DNA of 13,597 bases from Pseudomonadota bacterium (lineage in GTDB: Bacteria; Pseudomonadota; Alphaproteobacteria; Rhizobiales; Hyphomicrobiaceae), in contig JAEWIJ010000215.1 of assembly GCA_023387235.1 (NCBI GenBank), positions 1 through 13,597 on the forward strand. The letters are read 5' to 3'. Below are positions 1 through 6,227 of the stretch, piece after piece (position 1 is the first letter of the stretch; each line of letters begins with the position of its first letter). Made by a program: the position numbers and the translations under genes. Below the pieces are notes generated by a model that had not been told where the DNA came from, did no database searches, and saw only the letters and a program-made list of their open reading frames with translations.

Positions 1-59
1 TGCTTGCCGTCACTGAAGGTGACCGCATAGGGCTCGGCTTCGTTGCGCGTCACGATCAT
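1..59 (-). CDS. 5' end of an unidentified gene, last visible member of the Hdr-like operon
   Basis: Only the first 19 codons are in the window, reading MIVTRNEAEPYAVTFSDGK, so the family cannot be named. The ATG at 59 lies 10 bases after the hdrA stop. The stop TAG of hdrA is itself part of a GGAG ribosome-binding site (67-70), eight or so bases before the ATG, so the gene is almost certainly co-transcribed and translationally coupled. In described sHdr loci the position directly after hdrA is held by a small conserved protein called Hyp, followed by C2/B2 or B3 subunits; by position alone this could be that protein. The rest of the gene lies beyond base 1. Confidence 0.6.
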   Translation of the reverse strand, partial: MIVTRNEAEPYAVTFSDGK

Positions 60-69
60 CCGAACGCTC

Positions 70-1122
70 CTACTCCGCCGCTTCGAGAATGCGCCCTTCG
101 GCAGCCGCGAGAGCCGACAGCGCGGCGCCATTGGCCTGCGCGATGGAGTCGTCGATCGTCTCGGGCCCGATGGCGGCACCCGCAACGAACACACCGGGCC
201 GCGAGGTCGCGCCCATGGTGCCGTACGTATCCTTGCGCGCGATATAGCCGTGCTTGTGCAGCTCGACATCGAACACGGCCGAGATCGTCATGTTGTCGAC
301 GTTCGGGTCCATGCCGATCGCGTGCACGACCATGTCGAAGGGGATGGTGATCGGCCGCTTCACGAGCGTGTCCTCACCCTTGACGATCAGTTGCTTGCCG
401 TCGCCCGTCACTTCCGCGATGCGCGCCTTGATGTACTTGACCTTGAACTCCTCCTGGCTGCGCCAGTAGTAGTCCGTCTCGTAATGCCCGAACGTGCGGA
501 TATCCATGTAGTAGATGTAGACATGGCAGTCCGGCAGCTCCTCGCGAATTTCCATCGCGAGATTGGCCGAGACCGTGCAGCAGATCTTCGAGCACCATTC
601 GCGGCCGATCTGGCGATCGCGCGAGCCGACGCACAGCAGGATCGCGACGCGCTTCGGTTTGCGGCCATCCGAGGGGCATTTCACGCCTTGACCGGACGAG
701 ATCATCTGCTCGACCTGCGTCGTCGTGACGACATCGGGAAAAAGACCAAAGCCCCACTCGGGCTTGTTGATGCTGTCGAAGTGCGTGAAGCCCGTCGTGA
801 GCAGCGCAGCACCGACTTCGATCTTGCCGCCGTCGGACAAGTCGGCGACGAAATTGCCGGGCGTGCCGGAGAACTTCGTGACCGTCGTGCCGAGCTTACG
901 CGTGACGCTCGCGTTGCTCTCGACGCGCGTGACCATGCTGCCGATCGCGTCCTTCGCCCAGCGCCCCGAAGGCACGAGCTTCGCGTAGCCCGAATGGATG
1001 GGCGCCCCGCCGAGGATCGCCGTCTTCTCGACGAGCACCGAGGCGCGGCCAACACTCGACAGCGCGTGCGCTGCTGCGAGGCCCGCCGGTCCACCGCCGA
1101 CAATGAGAATGGGCTTGGACAT
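70..1122 (-). CDS. hdrA: HdrA-like FAD/Fe-S protein (sHdrA type)
   Basis: A 350-residue flavoprotein. It opens with a Rossmann FAD motif (GGGPAG, residues 9-14). Mid-protein is the HdrA signature LLCVGSRD (C164) followed by WCSKICC (C177, C181, C182), which in the family helps bind a [4Fe-4S] cluster. A second FAD/NAD-type segment ends in RPGVFVAGAA (309-317), the usual FAD-contacting C-terminal motif. At about 350 residues it is the short form found in bacterial sulfur-oxidising Hdr-like complexes; methanogen HdrA is nearly twice as long and carries extra ferredoxin domains that are absent here. The expected role is the electron-bifurcation-like or electron-relay flavin subunit of a cytoplasmic complex that oxidises carrier-bound sulfur, in contact with the HdrB and HdrC proteins of this operon. 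The start ATG follows a GGAG site at 1132-1135 and lies two bases after the upstream exporter gene. The family is secure; the physiological reaction is inferred from gene order. Confidence 0.88.
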   Translation of the reverse strand: MSKPILIVGGGPAGLAAAHALSSVGRASVLVEKTAILGGAPIHSGYAKLVPSGRWAKDAIGSMVTRVESNASVTRKLGTTVTKFSGTPGNFVADLSDGGKIEVGAALLTTGFTHFDSINKPEWGFGLFPDVVTTTQVEQMISSGQGVKCPSDGRKPKRVAILLCVGSRDRQIGREWCSKICCTVSANLAMEIREELPDCHVYIYYMDIRTFGHYETDYYWRSQEEFKVKYIKARIAEVTGDGKQLIVKGEDTLVKRPITIPFDMVVHAIGMDPNVDNMTISAVFDVELHKHGYIARKDTYGTMGATSRPGVFVAGAAIGPETIDDSIAQANGAALSALAAAEGRILEAAE

Positions 1123-1124
1123 AC

Positions 1125-1763
1125 TCAAAGGCTCCGCTGCAGGAAGGCCAGCCTGATTCCGAGCAGGACGAAGAGCCCGCCAAGTGCGCGCTCCATCCAT
1201 GTGCGCACTGCACTGCCGGCACCGAACACACTCGCGGCGCGCGCGGTGAACCACGCGATCATGAGGCACACCACCGTGCCGACCGAGACGAAGATCAGGC
1301 CGAGCACGATGAAGGCCGCCGCCTTCGACGGCGCGCCTGCCGAGATGAACTGCGGCAGGAAGGCGAGGAAGAACAGCGCCACTTTGGGATTGAGCGCGTT
1401 CGTAAGGAAGCCCTGCAGGAAAATGCCACGCAGCGAGATCGCAGCCTTCCCGTTCACAGCGGCACTCCCGCTCACGCCTGCATGGCGCATCAGCGATATG
1501 CCGACCCACACGAGATAGGCCGCGCCGACGATCTTCAGGATGAAGAAAGCCTCTGCCGACGTCGCGAGTATCGCCGACAGCCCGAACGCCGCCGCTGCAA
1601 TGTGCACGAAGCAGCCGGCGCTGATGCCAAGCGCAGCGACAGCTCCGGCGCGTGTGCCAAGCTGCGCACTGCGACCCATGATGTAGGCCATGTCCGGGCC
1701 GGGCGTGATGTTGAGCAGCAGCCCCGCCATCACGAACAGCCAGAGATCGGTGATCCCGAGCAT
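1125..1763 (-). CDS. LysE/RhtB-family amino-acid exporter
   Basis: A 212-residue integral membrane protein with about six hydrophobic segments. The family signature is near the N-terminus: NITPGPDMAYIMGRS followed by a glycine-rich second segment (residues about 18-52). LysE/RhtB proteins export amino acids and derivatives such as lysine, homoserine, threonine, and, in some members, cysteine or O-acetylserine; the substrate cannot be read from this sequence. It begins three bases after the hdrB stop with a GGAGAA site (1770-1775) and ends two bases before hdrA, so it is embedded in the operon rather than merely adjacent. Such exporters are common as stand-alone genes. Finding one between two Hdr subunits suggests either a recent insertion or a role in moving a sulfur-containing metabolite; the second reading is speculative. 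Confidence 0.88.
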   Translation of the reverse strand: MLGITDLWLFVMAGLLLNITPGPDMAYIMGRSAQLGTRAGAVAALGISAGCFVHIAAAAFGLSAILATSAEAFFILKIVGAAYLVWVGISLMRHAGVSGSAAVNGKAAISLRGIFLQGFLTNALNPKVALFFLAFLPQFISAGAPSKAAAFIVLGLIFVSVGTVVCLMIAWFTARAASVFGAGSAVRTWMERALGGLFVLLGIRLAFLQRSL

Positions 1764-1766
1764 TCA

Positions 1767-3155
1767 CTATTCTCCAGGCGGAGGCGGAATGACTTCGCGC
1801 TTGATCGGTTTGAAGCCCGGCCCCGATGTGATGCGCAGGCGCGGATCATAGAGCTGGTCTGCCGCGCCGGACTTGATCTTCTCGAGGTACTGCTCGAACT
1901 CGGCTTTCTTCGCCTGCCAGTCGATGCCGAGCTTCTCGAGAAGCCGCTCGATCGGGCTCGCGTGCCAGTGCGTCTGTACGATCTTGTAGGGATCGGCGCC
2001 GCAAACGAGCGCGGCGAATTGGCAGTCCGCGAGCACCGGCAGCTCATAGGGCTTGCCGGCCGCGCGACCGATCCACTGGTTCTTGTCGAGCGTGGTGATG
2101 CAGCCCGTGTCATGACCGATCATCACATCGGCCTGCGCTTCCTCGACGGCGACCTTGATCTTGCGATCGATGGCGAAGGAGCGCGTGAACTCGCGCTCGG
2201 AGATGATGTGGCGGAAGCCGAAGCCGCAGCAGTCGTACCACGTCTTGTAGTCGATCACGTTCGCGCCGAGCCGCTGAATGAGGCCCGTCGAGACGGCGAC
2301 GCGATTTCCTTCGAGGATCTCGTCGTCATAGATCGCGTCCTCGGGCACCATCTTGTAGACGTGACAGGCCGGATGGATCGTCGCGCGCACGGACGATGCA
2401 TCGATCGTCTGATGATCGGCAATGCGGTGGCGCATGACATGCAGCCACTCGGAGTAGTGCACGACTTCCTCGGGGATCAGCAGCTTGCCGTCGACGAGAC
2501 GGCCGAGCTTCGCGAGGATCTTCGTCACGCTCTCGCGCAGCTTCGCGGAATGCAGGAGATAGGCGCGCACTTCCTTGTAGTTGCCGAAGGACGTGCCGCA
2601 GTGCACGAGCGGATAGAAATACCCGTCCGGCAAGCCCTGCGCCTTGGCCGACACGTACGCCTGATGGAAATTGCGCAGGAAGACCGCGGCGAGGCTTTCT
2701 ATATTGCCGATGCCGGAGCCGTGATAGTTCCATGCCGTGCACGACGTCTGGTCGGTCTCGTCGAGATAGCGCGTACCGACCTTGTTCTGCAGCCAGAGCA
2801 GCGAGACGGGATAGCCCGGAATGTTGCCGCACTGGCCGCAGCTCTTGTGGTGCCAGAGCTGCGTCGTCGGAATGCGCTTCGTCCAGCCGTAGAGTGTTTT
2901 CACATCGACCGGCTCGTGCTGCTCGGTGATGCGATGGACCTTGATCTGGCCCTCTTTCTCGAGCTGCCACATGATATCGCGCACGTCCTCGACGCGATCC
3001 TTGTTGGTCAGCATGGAGCGGCGGTCGATGCGCTGCTCGACCCAGGCGGTCGCCGTCGCAGCCTCGCTCGATGAGAGGTTCGCCGGCCTCCATTCGGATC
3101 CATGCCCGGTGAAGCGCTCGCCGTTCTGCGGTGGACGTTGGCTCGGATCGCTCAT
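1767..3155 (-). CDS. hdrB: HdrB-like protein with degenerate CCG domains
   Basis: A 462-residue protein of the HdrB type seen in sulfur-oxidising Hdr-like clusters, much longer than methanogen HdrB (about 300). Residues 1-95 form an N-terminal extension without recognisable motif. The first CCG-like region has SCGQCGNIPGYP (C106, C109), C139 in TSCTAW, and C186 in VHCGTSF. The second has PACH (C264), YDCCGFGF (C309, C310) and GCITTLDKNQ (C352). CCG domains bind a non-cubane [4Fe-4S] cluster through a C / CC / CxxC set; here the first domain lacks the CC pair and both lack the last cysteine of CxxC. Expected role: catalytic Fe-S subunit of the complex. The ATG at 3155 overlaps the upstream stop (ATGA) and has a strong GGGAGG at 3164-3169. 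The reading frame stays open upstream to 3425, inside the preceding gene, but the coupled ATG is the convincing start. Whether it corresponds to B1 or B2 of known loci is unresolved; position favours B1. Confidence 0.85.
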   Translation of the reverse strand: MSDPSQRPPQNGERFTGHGSEWRPANLSSSEAATATAWVEQRIDRRSMLTNKDRVEDVRDIMWQLEKEGQIKVHRITEQHEPVDVKTLYGWTKRIPTTQLWHHKSCGQCGNIPGYPVSLLWLQNKVGTRYLDETDQTSCTAWNYHGSGIGNIESLAAVFLRNFHQAYVSAKAQGLPDGYFYPLVHCGTSFGNYKEVRAYLLHSAKLRESVTKILAKLGRLVDGKLLIPEEVVHYSEWLHVMRHRIADHQTIDASSVRATIHPACHVYKMVPEDAIYDDEILEGNRVAVSTGLIQRLGANVIDYKTWYDCCGFGFRHIISEREFTRSFAIDRKIKVAVEEAQADVMIGHDTGCITTLDKNQWIGRAAGKPYELPVLADCQFAALVCGADPYKIVQTHWHASPIERLLEKLGIDWQAKKAEFEQYLEKIKSGAADQLYDPRLRITSGPGFKPIKREVIPPPPGE

Positions 3156-3679
3156 GACGTCTTCCTCCCGCGCGCGGGTTTCGATTTCGACTTCTGCTTC
3201 GGCTTGTCCTGCGGCGCGCCCGCCATCATGGCATCGAGGCGCTTCTGCATCTTCTTCGGGGACACATCCTCGATGTGCGCCTGGATCATCCAAACATGGC
3301 CGAACGGATCCTCGACCTGCCCCGTGCGGAAGCCGTAAAACTCGTCCTGCACCGGCCGCTTCAGCGCCGCACCGGCCGCGACCGCGCGCGACACCACCGC
3401 ATCGGCATCGGCGACAGCGAGGCACATCGTGACCGACGTGCCGCCGAGCGCCTTCGGGCCGAGGATGCCCATCTCCGGAAACTCGTCCGACAGCATGACG
3501 CAGGTGCCGCCGAATTCGAGCTCGGCGTGGCCAACGCGATCCCCCATCGTCAGGCGATAGCGTTCCTTGGCATCGAACGCGGCGGCGTAGAAGTCGATCG
3601 CGGCAGCCCCATCGCTCACGCGCAGATAGGGCACGGCTTCGCTATAACCCTTCGTCGGCTTGTACTTGACCTTACTCAT
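3152..3679 (-). CDS. PhnB-type VOC (glyoxalase-fold) protein with basic tail
   Basis: A 175-residue single-domain protein of the PhnB-like branch of the vicinal oxygen chelate superfamily. Visible marks are PYLRVSDGAAAIDFYAAAF (17-35), GHAELEFGG (50-58, with H51 and E53 as candidate metal ligands), MLSDEFPEMG (62-71), LGGTSVT (78-84) and EDPFGHVWMIQAHIEDVSP (123-141). VOC proteins include glyoxalases, dioxygenases and thiol-conjugate handlers; no specific reaction can be assigned. After about residue 141, where PhnB proteins normally end, there is a lysine/arginine-rich tail to residue 175. The stop overlaps the hdrB start (ATGA). I chose the ATG at 3679, which has GGCGGA at 3687-3692 and begins close to the domain. 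An in-frame GTG at 3727 overlaps the hdrC stop and would add 16 residues. Its place between HdrC and HdrB subunits is unusual for sHdr operons. Confidence 0.83.
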   Translation of the reverse strand: MSKVKYKPTKGYSEAVPYLRVSDGAAAIDFYAAAFDAKERYRLTMGDRVGHAELEFGGTCVMLSDEFPEMGILGPKALGGTSVTMCLAVADADAVVSRAVAAGAALKRPVQDEFYGFRTGQVEDPFGHVWMIQAHIEDVSPKKMQKRLDAMMAGAPQDKPKQKSKSKPARGRKTS

Positions 3680-3723
3680 GGGCTTTTCCGCCTGGATGAG
3701 GTGAGGCGCACGCGACCGCGCCC

Positions 3724-4482
3724 TCACTCATCGTCGTCAGCGTCCTCCTGGTCCTCGAGGAAGTCTTTCCAATCCTCGCGCTTCTCTTCCATGATGTCGG
3801 TGATCACGTCGAAGAGGTTCTCGTCGATGCCTTCGAGCTGATCGAGAACGCCGGTCATCTCCCAAATCGTATAAAGCTCGACCGAGGTCTTGAGATTGAC
3901 CTCCCAGGCTGTCTCCGTCGTGTTGAGCGTCGCCATGGGAATGGCCTTACGCAGCAGCTTGAGCGGCGCATTGACCTTGGAGATGTTCGGGCCCCAGTCC
4001 GCGAAGTGCTGCGGATTGATCATGTCCGGCGCGAGCTGGTTGCCCGTCGAGATGAGCTTGAGCATCACGCGGCTGAACGGACGCAGCACGTCCTTCGCGG
4101 ATTGCATCTGATGCTTGATCGCCATCTCGCGCATGAGCATGACGAGGCCGCCCGGCGAATTGCGGAAGGGACAGCGCGCGGCGCAGGTGTAGCACTGGGC
4201 GCAGGACCAGATCTTTTCCTGCATGGCATCGTAGATGCCTTCGAGGTTCTCGGTCCAAAGGAGCTGGACGATCTCGCGCGGCGAGAAATCGTAATAGTGC
4301 GCGGCGGGGCAGGTGGCCGTGCAGATGCCGCAGTTCAAGCAGCCGTGCAGCTCATGATCGAAGCGCATGTCCTCCTGCAGGTCGCGGAAGATGGCTTCGA
4401 GCTTGGCGCGCGGCACCGGCGGCTTGTCCGAGATCGGATCGCCGATGAAGTCCTGAACGCGCGTCGCTGTGGCGTCGGACAT
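3724..4482 (-). CDS. hdrC: HdrC-like protein with two [4Fe-4S] motifs
   Basis: A 252-residue iron-sulfur protein. Two ferredoxin-type CxxCxxCxxxCP motifs are intact: CLNCGICTATCP (C48, C51, C54, C58) and CAQCYTCAARCP (C94, C97, C100, C104). They are followed by a helical region rich in M/L (about 111-200), as in HdrC/GlpC-type subunits. HdrC passes electrons between HdrA flavin and HdrB clusters; here it should do so in the Hdr-like sulfur-oxidation complex. The last ten residues are eight D/E plus Q and A, a strongly acidic tail. The ATG at 4482 has no good Shine-Dalgarno sequence, and the bases that would serve as one lie in the outer arm of the palindrome beginning at 4487. It is the first gene after the repeat-filled gap that follows dsrE. 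C1 versus C2 identity cannot be settled; position after DsrE suggests C1. Confidence 0.87.
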   Translation of the reverse strand: MSDATATRVQDFIGDPISDKPPVPRAKLEAIFRDLQEDMRFDHELHGCLNCGICTATCPAAHYYDFSPREIVQLLWTENLEGIYDAMQEKIWSCAQCYTCAARCPFRNSPGGLVMLMREMAIKHQMQSAKDVLRPFSRVMLKLISTGNQLAPDMINPQHFADWGPNISKVNAPLKLLRKAIPMATLNTTETAWEVNLKTSVELYTIWEMTGVLDQLEGIDENLFDVITDIMEEKREDWKDFLEDQEDADDDE

Positions 4483-4486
4483 CAGC

Positions 4487-4564
4487 CTAGTGTCCCGCTT
4501 CCGAAGTTCGCCTGAATTCGATACCGGTGTCCCGAGCGAACTTCGGAATCATAAGGGACACTAG
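4487..4564. repeat. imperfect palindrome 1 in the dsrE-hdrC gap
   Basis: Outer arms CTAGTGTCCC (4487-4496) and GGGACACTAG (4555-4564) are exact reverse complements. Inner arms TTCCGAAGTTCGC (4499-4511) and GCGAACTTCGGAA (4536-4548) are also exact. The arms are offset by 2 bases on one side and 6 on the other, and the central loop is 24 bases. In the operon transcript this folds as a long bulged stem ending four bases before the hdrC ATG, so it would cover the ribosome-binding region. No U-run follows, so it is not a classical terminator. Confidence 0.85.
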
Positions 4565-4576
4565 ACTCATAGAGTC
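4564..4576. repeat. small hairpin GACTC-ATA-GAGTC between the two palindromes
   Basis: A perfect 5-bp stem with a 3-base loop sits exactly between palindromes 1 and 2 and shares its first base with the end of palindrome 1. It may be only part of the repeat block. Confidence 0.5.
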
Positions 4577-4579
4577 GCT

Positions 4580-4651
4580 CGTGTGATTCAGATCGAGAAA
4601 TTCGCTTGGAAGATCCCCGCGAACACTGGCGAATTTCTCGATCATCACACG
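4580..4651. repeat. imperfect palindrome 2 in the dsrE-hdrC gap, related to palindrome 1
   Basis: Outer arms CGTGTGAT (4580-4587) and ATCACACG (4644-4651) and inner arms ATCGAGAAATTCGC (4592-4605) and GCGAATTTCTCGAT (4629-4642) are exact reverse complements, with a 23-base loop. The inner arm ends GAAATTCGC, matching GAAGTTCGC at the same place in palindrome 1, and the loops are nearly equal in size (23 and 24), so the two look like members of one repeat family. In the transcript it begins four bases after the dsrE stop codon. Confidence 0.85.
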
Positions 4652-4655
4652 AACC

Positions 4656-5036
4656 TCAATAGCTCAGCACCTTGGTGTCGTCGCCTTCCATGACCTCCTC
4701 GATCAGGTAGGCGCCGCCGACGATACCCGAGCACTCGGGGATCAGGTCTTCCTGCTTCATGTCGAAGAGATCGAGATTGGGGGAGCAGCAGAAGAACTTC
4801 ACGCCCGCCTCGTGCGCATCCTTGATGAAGTCATAGACGCTCTTGGGGCTGCCCGGCTTCACGACCAGGCTCTCGGCGACGCCCTTCTTCATGAGGCGGC
4901 CGGCGGTCGCGGTGCAGATGACCTCGACCTCGTAGTCCATGGCAGCGGCCACCGAAGCCTGGAAGATCGGCGCGCCGAGCTCCTCGCCATTGCGCGGATC
5001 GGTGTTCGCCATGATGATCACGAGCTTCTTGGCCAT
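4656..5036 (-). CDS. DsrE-family sulfur-carrier protein (DsrE3-like)
   Basis: A 126-residue cytoplasmic protein of the DsrE/F fold. It opens with a beta strand (KKLVIIMANTDP) and has GAPIFQASVAAAMDYEVEV (21-39), VKFFCCSPNLDLFDM (79-93) and a C-terminal ECSGIVGGAYLIEEVMEGDD (101-120). Cysteines are at 41, 83, 84 and 102; the C83-C84 pair after the buried strand is the likely persulfide site. DsrE-type proteins receive and pass on sulfane sulfur (partners include rhodaneses and TusA), and a DsrE3-type protein is a usual companion of sHdr clusters. It is the promoter-proximal gene, so it would be the first and probably the most strongly expressed product. Start: ATG at 5036 with GGGAGG at 5043-5048, six bases away. 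The frame stays open upstream to 5369, but that part runs through the promoter region and lacks family similarity. Confidence 0.87.
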   Translation of the reverse strand: MAKKLVIIMANTDPRNGEELGAPIFQASVAAAMDYEVEVICTATAGRLMKKGVAESLVVKPGSPKSVYDFIKDAHEAGVKFFCCSPNLDLFDMKQEDLIPECSGIVGGAYLIEEVMEGDDTKVLSY

Positions 5037-5147
5037 GCCGTGCCTCCCATCCCTGGACGCCCGCGGAACCTCCACCGCATCCTCGCGCGCCTTGATTGCG
5101 CCGCGTCCGCATAGCTGCTGGGCGGCATGGCGACTCCCGGCGCTTCC

Positions 5148-5176
5148 TTGTTGGGGCAGCCTGGAATCCTTATACA
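5148..5176 (+). promoter_or_regulatory. sigma70-like promoter for the eamA pair
   Basis: TTGTTG (5148-5153) is separated by 17 bases from TATACA (5171-5176), giving an expected start near 5183 and a leader of about 100 bases before the ATG at 5285. The -10 overlaps that of the opposing promoter. Found by eye; no transcript data. Confidence 0.45.
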
Positions 5177-5197
5177 GTGGCCGCAACAAAGCGGCAA
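5169..5197 (-). promoter_or_regulatory. sigma70-like promoter for the dsrE-hdr operon
   Basis: On the minus strand TTGCCG (5197-5192) is followed after 17 bases by TATAAG (5174-5169), predicting a start near 5162 and a leader of about 125 bases before dsrE. It faces the eamA promoter, and the two -10 boxes share bases 5171-5174, so the two transcription units would compete for polymerase. Inferred by eye. Confidence 0.5.
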
Positions 5198-5203
5198 CCG
5201 AAC

Positions 5204-5219
5204 ATTCGCATGTGTGAAT
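5204..5219. promoter_or_regulatory. candidate operator: ATTC-N8-GAAT dyad
   Basis: ATTCGCATGTGTGAAT is an imperfect 16-base dyad (ATTC/GAAT ends exact, CA/TG inside partly symmetrical). It lies just upstream of the -35 of the dsrE promoter and in the leader of the eamA promoter. ArsR-type repressors regulate sHdr and sox genes in related bacteria and bind AT-containing dyads, so this is a plausible site. No regulator gene is present in the window. Confidence 0.3.
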
Positions 5220-5284
5220 ATATGGCGGAATGCCGACAAGGCGCCACGCAGACGGCCTGTGCCGCCGAGGGGAGGAAGTCTGGA

Positions 5285-6217
5285 ATGCGGGCCGAGACCA
5301 GGGCGCTGCCGGATGAGCGCGGGCGCATTCTCTGGGCCGTCGTCTGGATGGCCGGGGCGATCGTCTCATTCACGGCTATGGCCGTCGCCGGTCGGGCCGC
5401 CGCCCGCGGGGTCGACGCCCTGCAGATCGCCGTCTGGCGCACATTCGTCGGCTTCTCCATCCTGATGGTCATCGTGATGGCGCGAGGCATCTCGTTCGGC
5501 AGCCTCGTGTCGCGGCGTCCCGACCTCCAGATCACGCGCAACCTCATTCACTTCGCTGCGCAGTTCTGCTGGCTCTATGCCCTGACGCGCATGACGCTCG
5601 CCGAGCTGACCACGCTCGAGTTCACCGCGCCGCTGTGGGTTGCGCTGCTCGCCCCCTTCCTGCTTGGCGAGCAACTGAGCGCGCGACGGCTCGGCGCGGC
5701 CGTTCTCGGCTTCATCGGTGTGCTCGTCGTCTTGCGGCCGGGCGTGATTTCACTGAGCGAAGGCACGCCTTTCGCCCTGGCCGCGGCCTTGGGCTACGCG
5801 CTCTCCATGATCATTACGAAGCGGATGCTCCGCGAGGACTCCGCCTTCACCATCCTCTTTTGGATGCAGGGTCTGCAGGTCGCGATCGGCCTCACGACCG
5901 TGTTCGCAGGCCGGCTCGTCGGCTACGACCAGGGGCTGGTCATTCCCGATGCAGCGACATTCGCGTGGATCGTGGTCGTCGGCGTTCTGGGGCTGACCGC
6001 GCACTACGCGCTCGCCAAAGCATTCACCTACGGCGATACCATCATCGTCGCGCCCATGGACTTCCTGCGCCTGCCGCTCATTGCGTGCGTCGGCGTGCTG
6101 CTCTACGCCGAGCCGCTCGACTTCTGGGTGCTCGGCGGCGGCATCGTGGTCGTGCTCGCCAATCTCCTCAACATCCGCGGCGAGCGACGGCGTCCAGCGC
6201 GCATTGCATCCACATGA
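5285..6217 (+). CDS. EamA-domain (DMT superfamily) transporter, first copy
   Basis: A 310-residue inner-membrane protein with about ten hydrophobic segments arranged as two EamA halves. Typical marks are LEFTAPLWVALLAPFLLGEQ with GFIGVLVVLRPG ending the first half, and a repeat-like ALGYALSM, PMDFLRLPLI and LLYAEPLD in the second. DMT/EamA proteins export small metabolites; EamA itself exports O-acetylserine and cysteine, but the substrate here is unknown. Start: ATG at 5285 with GAGGGGAGGAAG (5267-5278). In-frame ATGs at 5210 and 5222 lack a ribosome site, and 5222 lies within the leader. The following paralogue begins ten bases after the stop, so the pair forms an operon divergent from the sulfur genes. 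Confidence 0.88.
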   Translation: MRAETRALPDERGRILWAVVWMAGAIVSFTAMAVAGRAAARGVDALQIAVWRTFVGFSILMVIVMARGISFGSLVSRRPDLQITRNLIHFAAQFCWLYALTRMTLAELTTLEFTAPLWVALLAPFLLGEQLSARRLGAAVLGFIGVLVVLRPGVISLSEGTPFALAAALGYALSMIITKRMLREDSAFTILFWMQGLQVAIGLTTVFAGRLVGYDQGLVIPDAATFAWIVVVGVLGLTAHYALAKAFTYGDTIIVAPMDFLRLPLIACVGVLLYAEPLDFWVLGGGIVVVLANLLNIRGERRRPARIAST

Positions 6218-6227
6218 AGCCGGGCCG

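Noticed and set aside
43..3074. Long open frames on the plus strand opposite hdrA, the LysE exporter and hdrB
   Set aside because: They are antisense to genes with clear family motifs, have arginine/aspartate-rich low-complexity translations with no recognisable domain, and are expected from GC-rich third-position bias.
3156..3425. 90-residue in-frame upstream extension of HdrB
   Set aside because: It lies inside the VOC gene in another frame, has Arg/Gly-rich composition, and the ATG at 3155 has a strong ribosome site and ATGA coupling.
70..4482. Methanogen-type HdrABC or a glycerol-3-phosphate dehydrogenase GlpABC-type assignment
   Set aside because: HdrA is the short 350-residue form, HdrB has the long sulfur-oxidiser-type architecture, and the DsrE companion points to the sHdr group.
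4483..4655. Insertion sequence remnant or intrinsic terminator between dsrE and hdrC
   Set aside because: No transposase fragment or obvious target-site duplication is present, and no T-run follows the stems; a palindromic repeat block is the better description.
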